Below the pieces are notes generated by a model. The model did no database searches, was not told the origin of the DNA, and saw only the letters and a list, made by a program, of their open reading frames with translations. DNA of 64,000 bases from contig JAICLL010000003.1 of the NCBI GenBank assembly GCA_025927475.1, positions 62,001 through 126,000 of the forward strand, written 5' to 3'. This stretch comes from Pirellulales bacterium (lineage in GTDB: Bacteria > Planctomycetota > Planctomycetia > Pirellulales > JAICIG01). This document shows positions 33,086 through 41,032 of this stretch, one piece after another (positions within the stretch are counted from its first letter, which is position 1; every line of letters starts with the position of its first letter). Both the position numbers and the translations under genes were made by a program.

Positions 33086-33774
33086 TCGGTCAGCCTTCTC
33101 TTCGGCGCCGGCGCCACTTCTGCGGCGGCTTCGGTCTTGAGCAGTTGTACCTCGCCGGCGACGCGCAGAATCTCCGCTTGATAGAGGTCGAACGTCTCAG
33201 GCGTTGCCGATTTGCCCGACGCCGCAGCCTCCATGGTGGGCACGGCCTGGCGTCGGCAACGAATCGTGCCGCCAATCACCGTAGCGCCGCTGGCCTCGGT
33301 CTCGGCCACGAAATGCGCGGCAATCGCCTGCGGCAAGAAACTCTCGAGGCTTTTGGTATCGTCGCCCACCAGATCGGCGGCGACTTCGGCCAGCCGCTGT
33401 TCGCGCCGATAGCGTTGATGCGGCCAGAGGTCGCGGCGCGGTAGCATGAATTGTCGCTGAGTGCCGTCGGCCAAGTTCAAATCGACTTCGACCCGTTGAT
33501 CGGTGTCTTGGTCCATGCCATAGGTCAGGCCGTAGAGCGGCACATACGCCTGATCCAGATCGAGAGATTCCAGATAGGGCGCTAACAGCGGCACGCGGGT
33601 TCGCAACTGGGCGGCCAAGGGCGAGGGATACCAGTTGGCGAGCACCGCCACCAGCACAGCGAACAGATGCACAAACAGCAGGAAGCTCACCGCCGTACGG
33701 ACCCACTCGGGCGGAAGCTCGGCAGCATTTTCAGCCGCTCGCAGATCGTTGCTGGCACGTCGAAGAGAACTCAT
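33082..33774 (-). CDS. Single-pass membrane protein coupled to the HTTM gene
   Basis: The 230-residue protein has one membrane segment at about residues 30-52 (AVSFLLFVHLFAVLVAVLAN) and a soluble domain outside (LDQAYVPLYGLTYGMDQDTD, VEVDLNLADGTQRQFMLPRR, AAHFVAETEASGATVIGGTI). No known family is recognised. The ATG at 33774 was preferred over 33891 because the longer form runs through the terminator hairpin at 33806-33839. It probably works with the HTTM protein whose start overlaps its stop. Confidence 0.65.
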   Translation of the reverse strand: MSSLRRASNDLRAAENAAELPPEWVRTAVSFLLFVHLFAVLVAVLANWYPSPLAAQLRTRVPLLAPYLESLDLDQAYVPLYGLTYGMDQDTDQRVEVDLNLADGTQRQFMLPRRDLWPHQRYRREQRLAEVAADLVGDDTKSLESFLPQAIAAHFVAETEASGATVIGGTIRCRRQAVPTMEAAASGKSATPETFDLYQAEILRVAGEVQLLKTEAAAEVAPAPKRRLTE

Positions 33775-33805
33775 TCCGCTTATTAGCTTAACTCGTTTAC
33801 TCGGC

Positions 33806-33839
33806 AAAAAAAGCCGGGTCTCCACGCGGAGACCCGGCT
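33806..33839 (-). terminator. Intrinsic terminator after the Cys/Gly/His-rich gene
   Basis: On the reverse strand a 12-bp perfect stem (AGCCGGGTCTCC/GGAGACCCGGCT) with loop GCGT is followed by seven T. It lies 80 bases after the stop at 33919. Confidence 0.93.
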
Positions 33840-33918
33840 CGATGCCTGACAAGGCCGCCATCAGGGCTTGGCGTCCTAGTGGAGAACTCAATCCAGGGCG
33901 GTGAAGCCCTCGCCCGAA

Positions 33919-34380
33919 CTAGCCGCGGAAACGGACCAGACGGACGCGGCTGCGCTCAATGCCAGCCGAGGGGGCGTTGCCCGGCGCCGGGGGCGCTTCG
34001 GGGGCAGCCGGGGGAGCAGCTTCAGGACCAGTGGGTCCCTGGCCACCGGGGCCCATGCCGCCCGCCGGGGCACCGTAACCGCCGCCGTAGCCACAGCAAG
34101 CCGGGGCGACGGGGCCACAGCAGGGATTGCCGCAGCAGTTGTTGCGGCGCTGATGGTGACGGCGGTGTCCGTGATGACGGCGACCGCCACACGGCGCGCA
34201 GCAATCAGCGGGACCGCAGCAGGCCGGAGCGCCGCCACAGGCGTAGCCGTCGCAGCCCATGCAACCGCCGCCGCCGCCGCCGTGGCCATGACCGGCCAAA
34301 ACCTTGTTGTCGCCTCCCATCAAGGCGATTCCGACCACCGCGAAGAAGATCGCGACGCCGAAGACCAATGCACGATTCAT
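33919..34380 (-). CDS. Small secreted Cys/Gly/His-rich protein
   Basis: The 153-residue protein has a signal peptide (ALVFGVAIFFAVVGIALMGG, cleavage probably after VLA) and a mature part with about 15 Cys in pairs (GGGGGCMGCDGYACGG, PACCGPADCCAPCGG, NNCCGNPCCGPVAPACCGYG), a His/Arg block (RRHHGHRRHHQRRN), and a Gly/Pro-rich end. The pattern suggests a metal-binding or disulfide-cross-linked envelope or matrix protein. GGAGGAA six bases before ATG 34380, a promoter at 34647-34674 and a strong terminator indicate a highly expressed single gene. Family unknown. Confidence 0.75.
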   Translation of the reverse strand: MNRALVFGVAIFFAVVGIALMGGDNKVLAGHGHGGGGGGCMGCDGYACGGAPACCGPADCCAPCGGRRHHGHRRHHQRRNNCCGNPCCGPVAPACCGYGGGYGAPAGGMGPGGQGPTGPEAAPPAAPEAPPAPGNAPSAGIERSRVRLVRFRG

Positions 34381-34646
34381 TCGTAATTCCTCCAACAAAC
34401 AGGTACGTACCTAGAAAACGAAATCGGGCCGTCACATCGTCCGTCCCCCTCCTGACGGCCGCTCAAGGGGAGGGAGCCTTATCGTTTTCGTGTTGCACAC
34501 GCCGCAACGTAGTTCGCCCCTCAACCCCAGGCCGCCACCAGAACCAGCCCGCCCCTGGCTCAGGTCGCTACGCAGGCCAATCTTTCCCTGTGAGTTAGCC
34601 TGTAGCGATTACGCTGCCTGCATGTGATGCACACGCTAGGTTGACC

Positions 34647-34674
34647 AGACTAGCATTGCACGAATAGTTGTCAA
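34647..34674 (-). promoter_or_regulatory. Probable promoter of the Cys/Gly/His-rich gene
   Basis: The reverse strand shows TTGACA (34669-34674), 16 bases and TAGTCT (34647-34652). The surrounding DNA is AT-richer than its neighbours. Confidence 0.45.
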
Positions 34675-34770
34675 GCGGCAAACAGCACAATCTGTATGTA
34701 TTGCGCCGAGTCGGGTGTTTGGGGGTTATTTAGCGACGCGCTTGACTGCGAAAACCAGGCCACCGCGCAT

Positions 34771-34795
34771 AAAAAAAGGCCCCAGGTGGGGCCTT
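34771..34795 (-). terminator. Intrinsic terminator near the lipoprotein gene
   Basis: On the reverse strand AAGGCCCC, loop ACCT, GGGGCCTT is followed by a run of T. It lies about 60 bases after the stop of the gene ending at 34854. Confidence 0.9.
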
Positions 34796-34853
34796 AAGAG
34801 ATCGCGTGCGAAACGCTTTATCGAGAAAAGACTTATCGCGTCTTGCTCGCCGC

Positions 34854-35546
34854 TCACCGCAGGGGGTGCTGGCGAGCTTCTCGAACTTGCGGTGCGCTAA
34901 GAGTGGGTTCTTGACGATCGGGCTGGTCGCTTTTGGACCCCGTGGCACCCAACTCGGCGCGCGCTCGGAGCTCCATCTCGTGCTCCACCATGAGCTGTTT
35001 GCGCTGCATGTCTTCGGGGTTTTCAAAGTCGAGCACCACGGGCGGCTGGTCGTCGAACACTTGGGTAGCCATGCCGCCAATTCGCCAGCCCTCTTTCTCG
35101 CGTCGCAGGGCCCACAGGATTTCGTCGGTAATCGGCTGCCCGTCTTCGCCGATATCGGTCCATTTGCTGGCCACGTGGGCCAGCTTGCCGTCGCCCTCGG
35201 GCGGAAGCTCAATTTCGCCGATTTCGAACGTGGCCGTATCGCTTTCGGTGGGGGCCAAACCCATGTCTTGTTCCGCCGTTTTTTCGCGCGCCAGGCTGGT
35301 CAGCATGGCGTTGGCCGTGTCCTGGTCCCCCGATTTGATGGCGTTCAAGAACGCGGAAACTGTGGCTTCCGGCCCAGGCAGCGAGTCCTCTTGCGAGTCG
35401 TCGTTTTCACCGCCGATATCAGCCCGATCTGGGGACTCCGCCGTGGGCGAGGTGTCGGCCACGGGCTGCTCGCCTGCGGAGCCGCCGCAACCCACCGAAA
35501 CGCCAAGTATGCACGCCAAGGCCAACAACCAACTGCCGCGTTCCAT
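34854..35546 (-). CDS. Predicted lipoprotein, secreted
   Basis: The 230-residue protein has a lipoprotein signal (LLALACILGVSVGCGG), an acidic linker and a domain with ATVSAFLNAIKSGDQDTANA, MLTSLAREKTAEQDMG, then ALRREKEGWRIGGMATQVFD. The alternating helix/strand layout resembles DUF4878/NTF2-like lipoproteins. GAGGAG eight bases before ATG 35546 fixes the start. It is a single gene with its own terminator. Function unknown. Confidence 0.7.
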   Translation of the reverse strand: MERGSWLLALACILGVSVGCGGSAGEQPVADTSPTAESPDRADIGGENDDSQEDSLPGPEATVSAFLNAIKSGDQDTANAMLTSLAREKTAEQDMGLAPTESDTATFEIGEIELPPEGDGKLAHVASKWTDIGEDGQPITDEILWALRREKEGWRIGGMATQVFDDQPPVVLDFENPEDMQRKQLMVEHEMELRARAELGATGSKSDQPDRQEPTLSAPQVREARQHPLR

Positions 35547-35675
35547 CGCGTACGCTCCTCTTAAGTCCAAAGAAATTCCTTGCCGGGCAAGGTGGCCGCG
35601 GAGTCTCCCAAGAACCCAGCTTTGGGTCAAGACGAACGGCTGAGAAAAAGATTCGCCGCCAGGCGGGCCGGCGAT

Positions 35676-36857
35676 TTACTTGAATGCTGCGAAGTCTTTG
35701 CCAAGCAGAGAGGAGGCAATCTTGAGCTTGAGGATTTCGTCGGTGCCCTCGTAGATGCGGCAAACGCGCACGTCTTGCAGGTGCCGGCCAACGCGGTACA
35801 GCTCTGAAAAACCCCGGCCCCCAAAGATCTGCACCGCGCGATCGGCCGCGTCCCAGGCCGCGCCGGCGGCAAACAGCTTGGCCTGGGCCACTTGCAGGTC
35901 TGCCGCCGCGGCTAGCGAAGCATCTTCGGGATCGTCGTCGCTGGCTTGCTTGGCCGTGGCGGCCCGCTCGACCATGGCCTCGCTGGCGGCCCGGTGCAGC
36001 TCGATCGCCGCGATGTGCTCTTGCACAAGTTGATGCCGCCCGATCGGCTTGCCGTGCTGATGCCGTGTTTGGCTATATGCCAGGGCTTCGGCCAGGCAAT
36101 CTTCGATGACGCCCACACACCCCGCCGCCACGCTCAGGCGGCCCGAGACCAGCGTGCCCATCGCCACGCGGAAACCATTGCCCTCTTCGCCCAGCAAATT
36201 CTCGCCCGGCACCGGGTGGTCGGTCATCTGAAACATGCCGGTATTGGCGGTGAACATGCCAAGTTTGGCGGGCAGGTCTTCACGCTCGAAGGTGTCGCCG
36301 TCGGTATCGACAATGAAGGCGCTCATGCGTTTTTTCGCGCCTGTGGCGCCTTCGGGATACGCAAAGACAATCACCGCGCCGGCGATCGAGCCGTTAGAGA
36401 TCAGATATTTGACGCCGTTGAGGAGGAACCGATCGCCCTGGCGGCGATAGGTGCTCGTCAACTCCAAGGGGTTCGAGCCTGCCTCCGGCTCGGTCAGTCC
36501 AAAGGCCATGATGCACTCGCCTCGGGCCGCGCGGGGCAGATATTTCTGCTTTTGGGCGGCGTTGCCGAATCGCAGGATCGGGTATTCGCCGATCGACGTA
36601 TGGCCGGAAAAGAAGGTGCGCACGCCGGTGCCCTCGCGACCGATGCGGGCCAATGCCCGAGCATAGGTGACCGCATCGGCGCCGCGTCCGCCCAGTTCGC
36701 CTGGCAAAGGCATGGCCAACAGGTTGTGCTTCTTGGCCAACTCGATGGTTCGCTCGTTCTGCCGGTGCTCGACGTAGCAAAGCTCTTCAATGGGCCGAAG
36801 CTCTTCGCAAAACGCATTCACGTCGGCGAGCAAGCGGTCGCGGTCCGCGGGAGTCAT
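35676..36857 (-). CDS. Acyl-CoA dehydrogenase
   Basis: The 393-residue flavoprotein fits the family throughout: N-terminal helical domain (LAMPLPGELGGRGADAVTYA), FAD-binding beta domain (AFGLTEPEAGSNPLELTSTY; FLLNGVKYLISNGSIAGAVI), and C-terminal helical domain (QHGKPIGRHQLVQEHIAAIE; AVQIFGGRGFSELYRVGRHL). The Glu of RIYEGTDEILKL is the expected catalytic base. It oxidises an acyl-CoA at the alpha-beta bond and hands electrons to ETF. A negatively charged insert (KQASDDDPEDASLAAAADLQ) is unusual. No other fatty-acid gene is adjacent. Chain length specificity cannot be read. Confidence 0.92.
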   Translation of the reverse strand: MTPADRDRLLADVNAFCEELRPIEELCYVEHRQNERTIELAKKHNLLAMPLPGELGGRGADAVTYARALARIGREGTGVRTFFSGHTSIGEYPILRFGNAAQKQKYLPRAARGECIMAFGLTEPEAGSNPLELTSTYRRQGDRFLLNGVKYLISNGSIAGAVIVFAYPEGATGAKKRMSAFIVDTDGDTFEREDLPAKLGMFTANTGMFQMTDHPVPGENLLGEEGNGFRVAMGTLVSGRLSVAAGCVGVIEDCLAEALAYSQTRHQHGKPIGRHQLVQEHIAAIELHRAASEAMVERAATAKQASDDDPEDASLAAAADLQVAQAKLFAAGAAWDAADRAVQIFGGRGFSELYRVGRHLQDVRVCRIYEGTDEILKLKIASSLLGKDFAAFK

Positions 36858-36916
36858 GAGTCTGTTCCTTACCGAATCTGGTTATCACGACCGATCAGCC
36901 ATCGAATGCCGGCCAT

Positions 36917-37020
36917 CGTAGGGTGGGCCGAGCTTGCGAGTCCCACCATCTCGGGGCAACACCACGGGAGAAGAATCATTGGGCCAAGAGTGGGACTTGC
37001 TGCGCTCGGCCCATCCTACC
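36917..37020. repeat. Dispersed element, family C, copy 2, as inverted pair
   Basis: gtagggtgggccgagcttgc at the left and gctcggcccatcctac at the right are reverse complements with few differences. The pair fills the gap between the acyl-CoA dehydrogenase and the deacetylase-like gene. Confidence 0.7.
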
Positions 37021-37024
37021 GGCT

Positions 37025-37966
37025 TCATTTCTTACCGCGTCTTAGCAACTCGTCCAGATGAACTTCCACCGACTCGGCCAGCGCCTGCGGATTGTAGCCG
37101 CCTTCGAGCACGCTGACGAGCTTGCCGCCGGCGTAAGCGTCGGCCACGTCGAGCACCGCCTGCGTCAGTGGTGCGAAATCTTCCGTCTCCAAACCCAGCG
37201 AGCCGACCGGATCGGTGCGATGACTGTCGAAGCCGGCACTGAGCAGGACGAGCTGCGGCTTGATGCGCGCGGCCAAAGCTTCCAGGCCATCGCGAAAGCA
37301 TGCCAGGTAGGTGTCGCGCGCAGCGCCGAATTCGATTGGCAGATTGAGCGTCGTGCCCAGCCCCGGCCCGCCGCCGGTTTCGCTCGCGCGTCCGGTGCCG
37401 GGATAAAACGGCCAGCGATGAATCGAGAGAAAGCCGACCTGCTCGTCGCGCCAGAAGGCGTCTTGCGTGCCGTTGCCGTGATGCACGTCCCAATCGACCA
37501 CCAGCACCCGGTCGAGGCCCAACTCGGCGATTGCCGTCCGCGCAGCAATGGCAATGTTGTTGAACAAACAGAACCCCATGACGCTGGCTTGCAAGGCATG
37601 ATGTCCGGGCGGACGCACCAGGCAGAGCGCCGTGTTCGCTTCGCCGCGCACGACGCGATCCACCGCGTCGCACGCCGCGCCGGCCGCGCAGAGCGCCACG
37701 TCATACGAAGCCGGGTTGACCACGGTATCGCTCTCGATCTGCCCTCCGCCCGCCTGGGCGAATCGTTGCACTTCCGCGGCATAGTCAAGATCGTGTACGC
37801 GGGCCAGACGTTCGGGCGAAACAGCCTGCCACTGGGGCCGCGTGCACTGGGTCACCAACCCGGCTCGCTCTAAATGCTCGATGGTCATTGCCAGCCGCAG
37901 CGGTCGCTCGGGATGGCTCTGCGAGCCATGTTGCAGAAAGACCGGATCGTAGTAAAGAAGCGTCAT
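37025..37966 (-). CDS. Histone deacetylase superfamily (AcuC/class II-like) amidohydrolase
   Basis: The 313-residue enzyme has the full zinc site of the arginase/HDAC fold: RPPGHHALQASVMGFCLFNN (catalytic His pair), VVDWDVHHGNGTQDAFWRDE (metal Asp and His), LLSAGFDSHRTDPVGSLGLE (second metal Asp) and LEGGYNPQALAESV. Bacterial members remove acyl groups from polyamines (AphA), acetoin enzymes (AcuC) or other amines. Its partner is not evident; the gene is flanked by repeats, so it is probably monocistronic. Confidence 0.92.
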   Translation of the reverse strand: MTLLYYDPVFLQHGSQSHPERPLRLAMTIEHLERAGLVTQCTRPQWQAVSPERLARVHDLDYAAEVQRFAQAGGGQIESDTVVNPASYDVALCAAGAACDAVDRVVRGEANTALCLVRPPGHHALQASVMGFCLFNNIAIAARTAIAELGLDRVLVVDWDVHHGNGTQDAFWRDEQVGFLSIHRWPFYPGTGRASETGGGPGLGTTLNLPIEFGAARDTYLACFRDGLEALAARIKPQLVLLSAGFDSHRTDPVGSLGLETEDFAPLTQAVLDVADAYAGGKLVSVLEGGYNPQALAESVEVHLDELLRRGKK

Positions 37967-38011
37967 GCGCGCGATGGCGGAGCGGTGTGTGCGGGAAACG
38001 GAGGAACGTTT

Positions 38012-38743
38012 TTATTTCTCTCGAATCTCGAGCGTGTAGTCCCAACCTCCCGAGCGATCGCGTTCACGCAACAATCGAAATTCACGCTCAAAAACCATTG
38101 AACGAAGCCAGCCGCGGCGGGGCCGCACGGAGACGTAGCCGCTGCGCCGATACGAGAGAATCTGAAACGAAACCACACTGCCGCGGGCGTCGATCAGCCA
38201 ATACTCGGGCACGCCCGCGCGATGATACGCTTGGCGCAGCTTCTTGGTGTCTTTCGCAACGGAGGTCTCGCTCACGATTTCGACGACCCAATCGGGCGTG
38301 CCGACAAGCGTCATGAAGCGGTCGTCTGACTTGCGGCTCGCGACTCGCCGCACCCGCTTGTTCTCGAAACTTTCCCAGCGGACGAAGGTGCCGTCGGGCT
38401 CGGTCGATAGTCCAGCGTCTTGGTTGGCGATCAGAGTCCGATCGGCATAGAATATCCCGAGATCAACTGCCTTGGTGAGGTTATGGATCTGGCGGCTCAC
38501 CTCGGCTTTCAGCCGCACGTGTGTTTCAAGCTCCTCAGGGCTCATGTCAAGATAAATCTCATCTCCGATGAACGAAGCCGACCACTGCTTCGGAAAGCGG
38601 TCGGAACATGCCCATGCGATAAAACCCTCCAGAGTGGCTGCCGTTACCGGGACCGAAAGAACGGGCGCGCAATCCCTATCGGGGCCGGTGTCCGGCAGTG
38701 CGGCGGTGCGGCGCTTCAAGCTTTTGATGGCTGGCGGCATCAA
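38012..38743 (-). CDS. Uma2 family (DUF820) putative nuclease
   Basis: The 243-residue protein begins with an extra basic segment, then FIAWACSDRFPKQWSASFIG and GDEIYLDMSPEELETHVRLK, a subgroup with SPEE in place of the usual RxEP. The core follows: PDGTFVRWESFENKR, DWVVEIVSETSVAKDTKKLR, QAYHRAGVPEYWLIDARG. The Asp, Glu and Lys of the nuclease core can be placed. It is the fifth Uma2 gene in the window and not close to the tandem set. A shorter start is possible. Confidence 0.82.
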   Translation of the reverse strand: MMPPAIKSLKRRTAALPDTGPDRDCAPVLSVPVTAATLEGFIAWACSDRFPKQWSASFIGDEIYLDMSPEELETHVRLKAEVSRQIHNLTKAVDLGIFYADRTLIANQDAGLSTEPDGTFVRWESFENKRVRRVASRKSDDRFMTLVGTPDWVVEIVSETSVAKDTKKLRQAYHRAGVPEYWLIDARGSVVSFQILSYRRSGYVSVRPRRGWLRSMVFEREFRLLRERDRSGGWDYTLEIREK

Positions 38744-38770
38744 ATCATTCTACGATCTTGGTGCAACGCG

Positions 38771-38882
38771 TCGAGGCTGGAGTAGGCGGGCAGTGCGAAC
38801 GAGTCCCACCTTTGGCCGCTTCGTCGCATCACACTTCGCGCCGCCTGAAGGTGGGACTCGCAAGCTCGTCCCACCCCTACGC
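38771..38882. repeat. Dispersed element, family C, copy 3, as inverted pair
   Basis: The left arm (gtaggcgggcagtgcgaacg then agtcccacctttggccgc) is answered by the right arm (aggtgggactcgcaagctcg then tcccacccctac). It lies between two minus-strand genes. Confidence 0.65.
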
Positions 38883-38885
38883 AGG

Positions 38886-40700
38886 CTACAGGGCATTCTC
38901 GGCCAACTCAAACAGCTCTTTCTGCATCTTATCCAGCCGAGTGGCAAGCTGGGCCTTGGTTTCTTCCAGATCGGCCAGCAGCTCGGGCGGCTCATAGGCG
39001 AAAAGATAGAACTTCACTTTCGGCTCGGTGCCCGAGGGGCGAACGGCCACATAGTTGCCCTCGGCCGCCAGGTCGAAAATGATCATGTCGCCCTTGGGAC
39101 CATCGAGCGGCGCGGCGCCGTGCGAGGTAATCGTCTTCAGGTTCAAGTAGTCGCGCGTCTGCCGCACTTTGCTGCCGGCCAGTGTCGTGGGCGGCGACGT
39201 GCGAAAACCGGCCATCAGCTTTTGCATGCGGGCCATGCCTTCGCTGCCGGGCATGGTCTTGCTCACCGTCCGTTCGGCGTGACAGCCGTGCTGCCAGAAC
39301 AGCGCGTCGAGCTTTTGGTGCAGTGTCTGACCGGCCGCCTTCACCCGCGCGGCCAGCTCAGCCAGCAGCAGGGCCGCCACCGCCGCGTCTTTGTCGCGGA
39401 CATAGGTGCCCGCCAAAAATCCGTGCGACTCTTCGACGCCAATCACAAAATGTTTCGGCCCTTGCTCGTCGATCAGCCCGCCGATCCACTTAAAGCCCAC
39501 CTGTAAATTGCCGAAGGTTTGCGCTCGATACGAATCGGCGATCCGCCGCACCATCTCGCTGGTGACGAGCGTCTTGACCACGTAACACTGCGGCGAGAGA
39601 TTGCCGGAGTATTTGCGGCCTTGCAACAAATGGTCGGTGAGTAAGGCGCCGATCTGGTTGCCCGTGAAGGTTTGCCAGCGGCCGCCGGGCGCCAGCGGGG
39701 CCGCACAGCCCAGCCGGTCGGCGTCGGGATCGGTCGAAATTACCACGTCGGCGCCGGTCTGCTGGGCACGGGCAATCATGCTGTCGAAGGTGCGCGGGTT
39801 TTCGGGGTTCGCCACATGGTCGGGCACATTGGGAAAATCGCCATCGGGCTGGGCGTGAGGGGCGAACAATTCGACCTCGTGAAAGCCGGCCGCCGCCAGC
39901 ACCGGCAGCACGCTCGACGCGCCCACGCCGTGCATCGGCGAATAAATGATCTTGAGCTGTCGCGGGCCGGGCAGTCCCTGCTCGCCCACGCAGCGCTGGT
40001 ATTCCTTGTCGCACTCGTCCTGGCAGAAGACAACCCGCCCTTCGGCCACCGCTTGCTCGAACGGCGCCCGGGCGATCTCGCCGGCCGACATCACGCGCTC
40101 GATAACGCCGCGGTCGTGCGGCGGCAGCAGTTGCCCGCCGGTCGACCAGTAGGCCTTCACCGCATTGTCGCTGGGCGGGTTGTGGCTGGCCGTGACCATA
40201 ATGCCGCATGAGCACTGCTTGTGTCGCACGGTGAACGACAGTTCCGGCGTGCTGCGAAAGCCGTCGAGAAAAAAAACCTGAAAGCCATTGGCCACCATCA
40301 CTTCGGCGCACAGTTCGGCAAAATGCCGCGAGCGGTGCCGCGTGTCGTAGGCGAGGGCGCATGAGAGCGGGCCTTCGGCGTGGTCGCGCACGTAATCGGC
40401 CAGGCCCTGGGCGCTTTCGCCGATCGTGCGGTCGTTGATGGCGTTGCTGCCGATGGGGTACATCTTCCCACGCCGGCCGCCCGTGCCGAAGGGGATGACC
40501 GTCCAAAACACATCGTCCAGCTCGCGCCATTTCTGGGCAGTGATATGCTCGGCAACTTGCCCGGCGTATTCGGCATAGCGAGGCTCCGTGAGCCAGGCTT
40601 TGATGTTCTCGGCGGCGGAAGGCGAAAGCTGTTTTCGCTCGACCGCGCCGGCCACCTCGCGCAAGGCGCTGTTGGTGTTTGGCGTAGCAGGATTTGGCAT
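38886..40700 (-). CDS. Phosphoglucomutase/phosphomannomutase (PgcA-type)
   Basis: The 604-residue alpha-D-phosphohexomutase has all four family motifs: the phosphoserine loop IMVTASHNPPSDNAVKAYWS, the metal loop STDPDADRLGCAAPLA, the sugar-binding VGVEESHGFLAG, and the phosphate-binding VRPSGTEPKVKFYLFAY. Length and the N-terminal start (FGTGGRRGKMYPIGSNAIND) match the long Bacillus PgcA-like type. It converts glucose 1- and 6-phosphate. The ATG at 40700 was preferred because the longer frame reads through a family A repeat. It faces the second mutase gene divergently. Confidence 0.92.
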   Translation of the reverse strand: MPNPATPNTNSALREVAGAVERKQLSPSAAENIKAWLTEPRYAEYAGQVAEHITAQKWRELDDVFWTVIPFGTGGRRGKMYPIGSNAINDRTIGESAQGLADYVRDHAEGPLSCALAYDTRHRSRHFAELCAEVMVANGFQVFFLDGFRSTPELSFTVRHKQCSCGIMVTASHNPPSDNAVKAYWSTGGQLLPPHDRGVIERVMSAGEIARAPFEQAVAEGRVVFCQDECDKEYQRCVGEQGLPGPRQLKIIYSPMHGVGASSVLPVLAAAGFHEVELFAPHAQPDGDFPNVPDHVANPENPRTFDSMIARAQQTGADVVISTDPDADRLGCAAPLAPGGRWQTFTGNQIGALLTDHLLQGRKYSGNLSPQCYVVKTLVTSEMVRRIADSYRAQTFGNLQVGFKWIGGLIDEQGPKHFVIGVEESHGFLAGTYVRDKDAAVAALLLAELAARVKAAGQTLHQKLDALFWQHGCHAERTVSKTMPGSEGMARMQKLMAGFRTSPPTTLAGSKVRQTRDYLNLKTITSHGAAPLDGPKGDMIIFDLAAEGNYVAVRPSGTEPKVKFYLFAYEPPELLADLEETKAQLATRLDKMQKELFELAENAL

Positions 40701-41032
40701 GGTACCCACCGTGGTAAAGGCCGAGATCGGATTCTGTAGGGAACGCTCTCCGTGGCGTTCCGTGAACTCCGGCTGGGCTCGCGCCGCCTTTGCGGCGGAA
40801 CGCCACACTGGGCTTTCCCTACAGATCGTTGCCGATCGTTATCTCGCCTGATTCTACCATCTGAATCTTGGCCGCCGAGTCCCCCACGGGATTCGGTCGC
40901 GCTAGCTTAGACTGCCAGTCAGTTGCGGATTTGAGTAAACAAGTCATGATAGATGTTTTCAATACCTGCTCCGCGGTACGTGTCGAACGTGAAACTGCAA
41001 GGTGCGCAAGCGATGACGCTTACGCTACGATC
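40701..41032. other. Gap of about 330 bases between divergent mutase genes
   Basis: It holds family A copy 6 (40740-40761), a second similar half at 40797-40825, and a pyrimidine-rich run of gacctctgacctccgacccc words at 41044-41095 that continues into the following gene. The promoters of both mutases should be here but no clear boxes are seen. Confidence 0.5.
40740..40761 (-). repeat. Dispersed palindromic element, family A, copy 6 (variant)
   Basis: ggaacgctctccgtggcgttcc keeps the palindromic layout with changed arms (ggaacgc/gcgttcc), so the base pairs co-vary. Confidence 0.65.

Larger units (their letters stand above)
34381..34853. other. Gap of 473 bases with promoter and terminator
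   Basis: Besides the promoter at 34647-34674 and the terminator at 34771-34795, I see no gene. The 5' untranslated part of the Cys-rich gene would be about 260 bases if that promoter is the right one. Confidence 0.5.

Noticed and set aside
35946..37061. A plus-strand open frame of 371 codons
   Set aside because: Antisense to acyl-CoA dehydrogenase and repeats; no motif.
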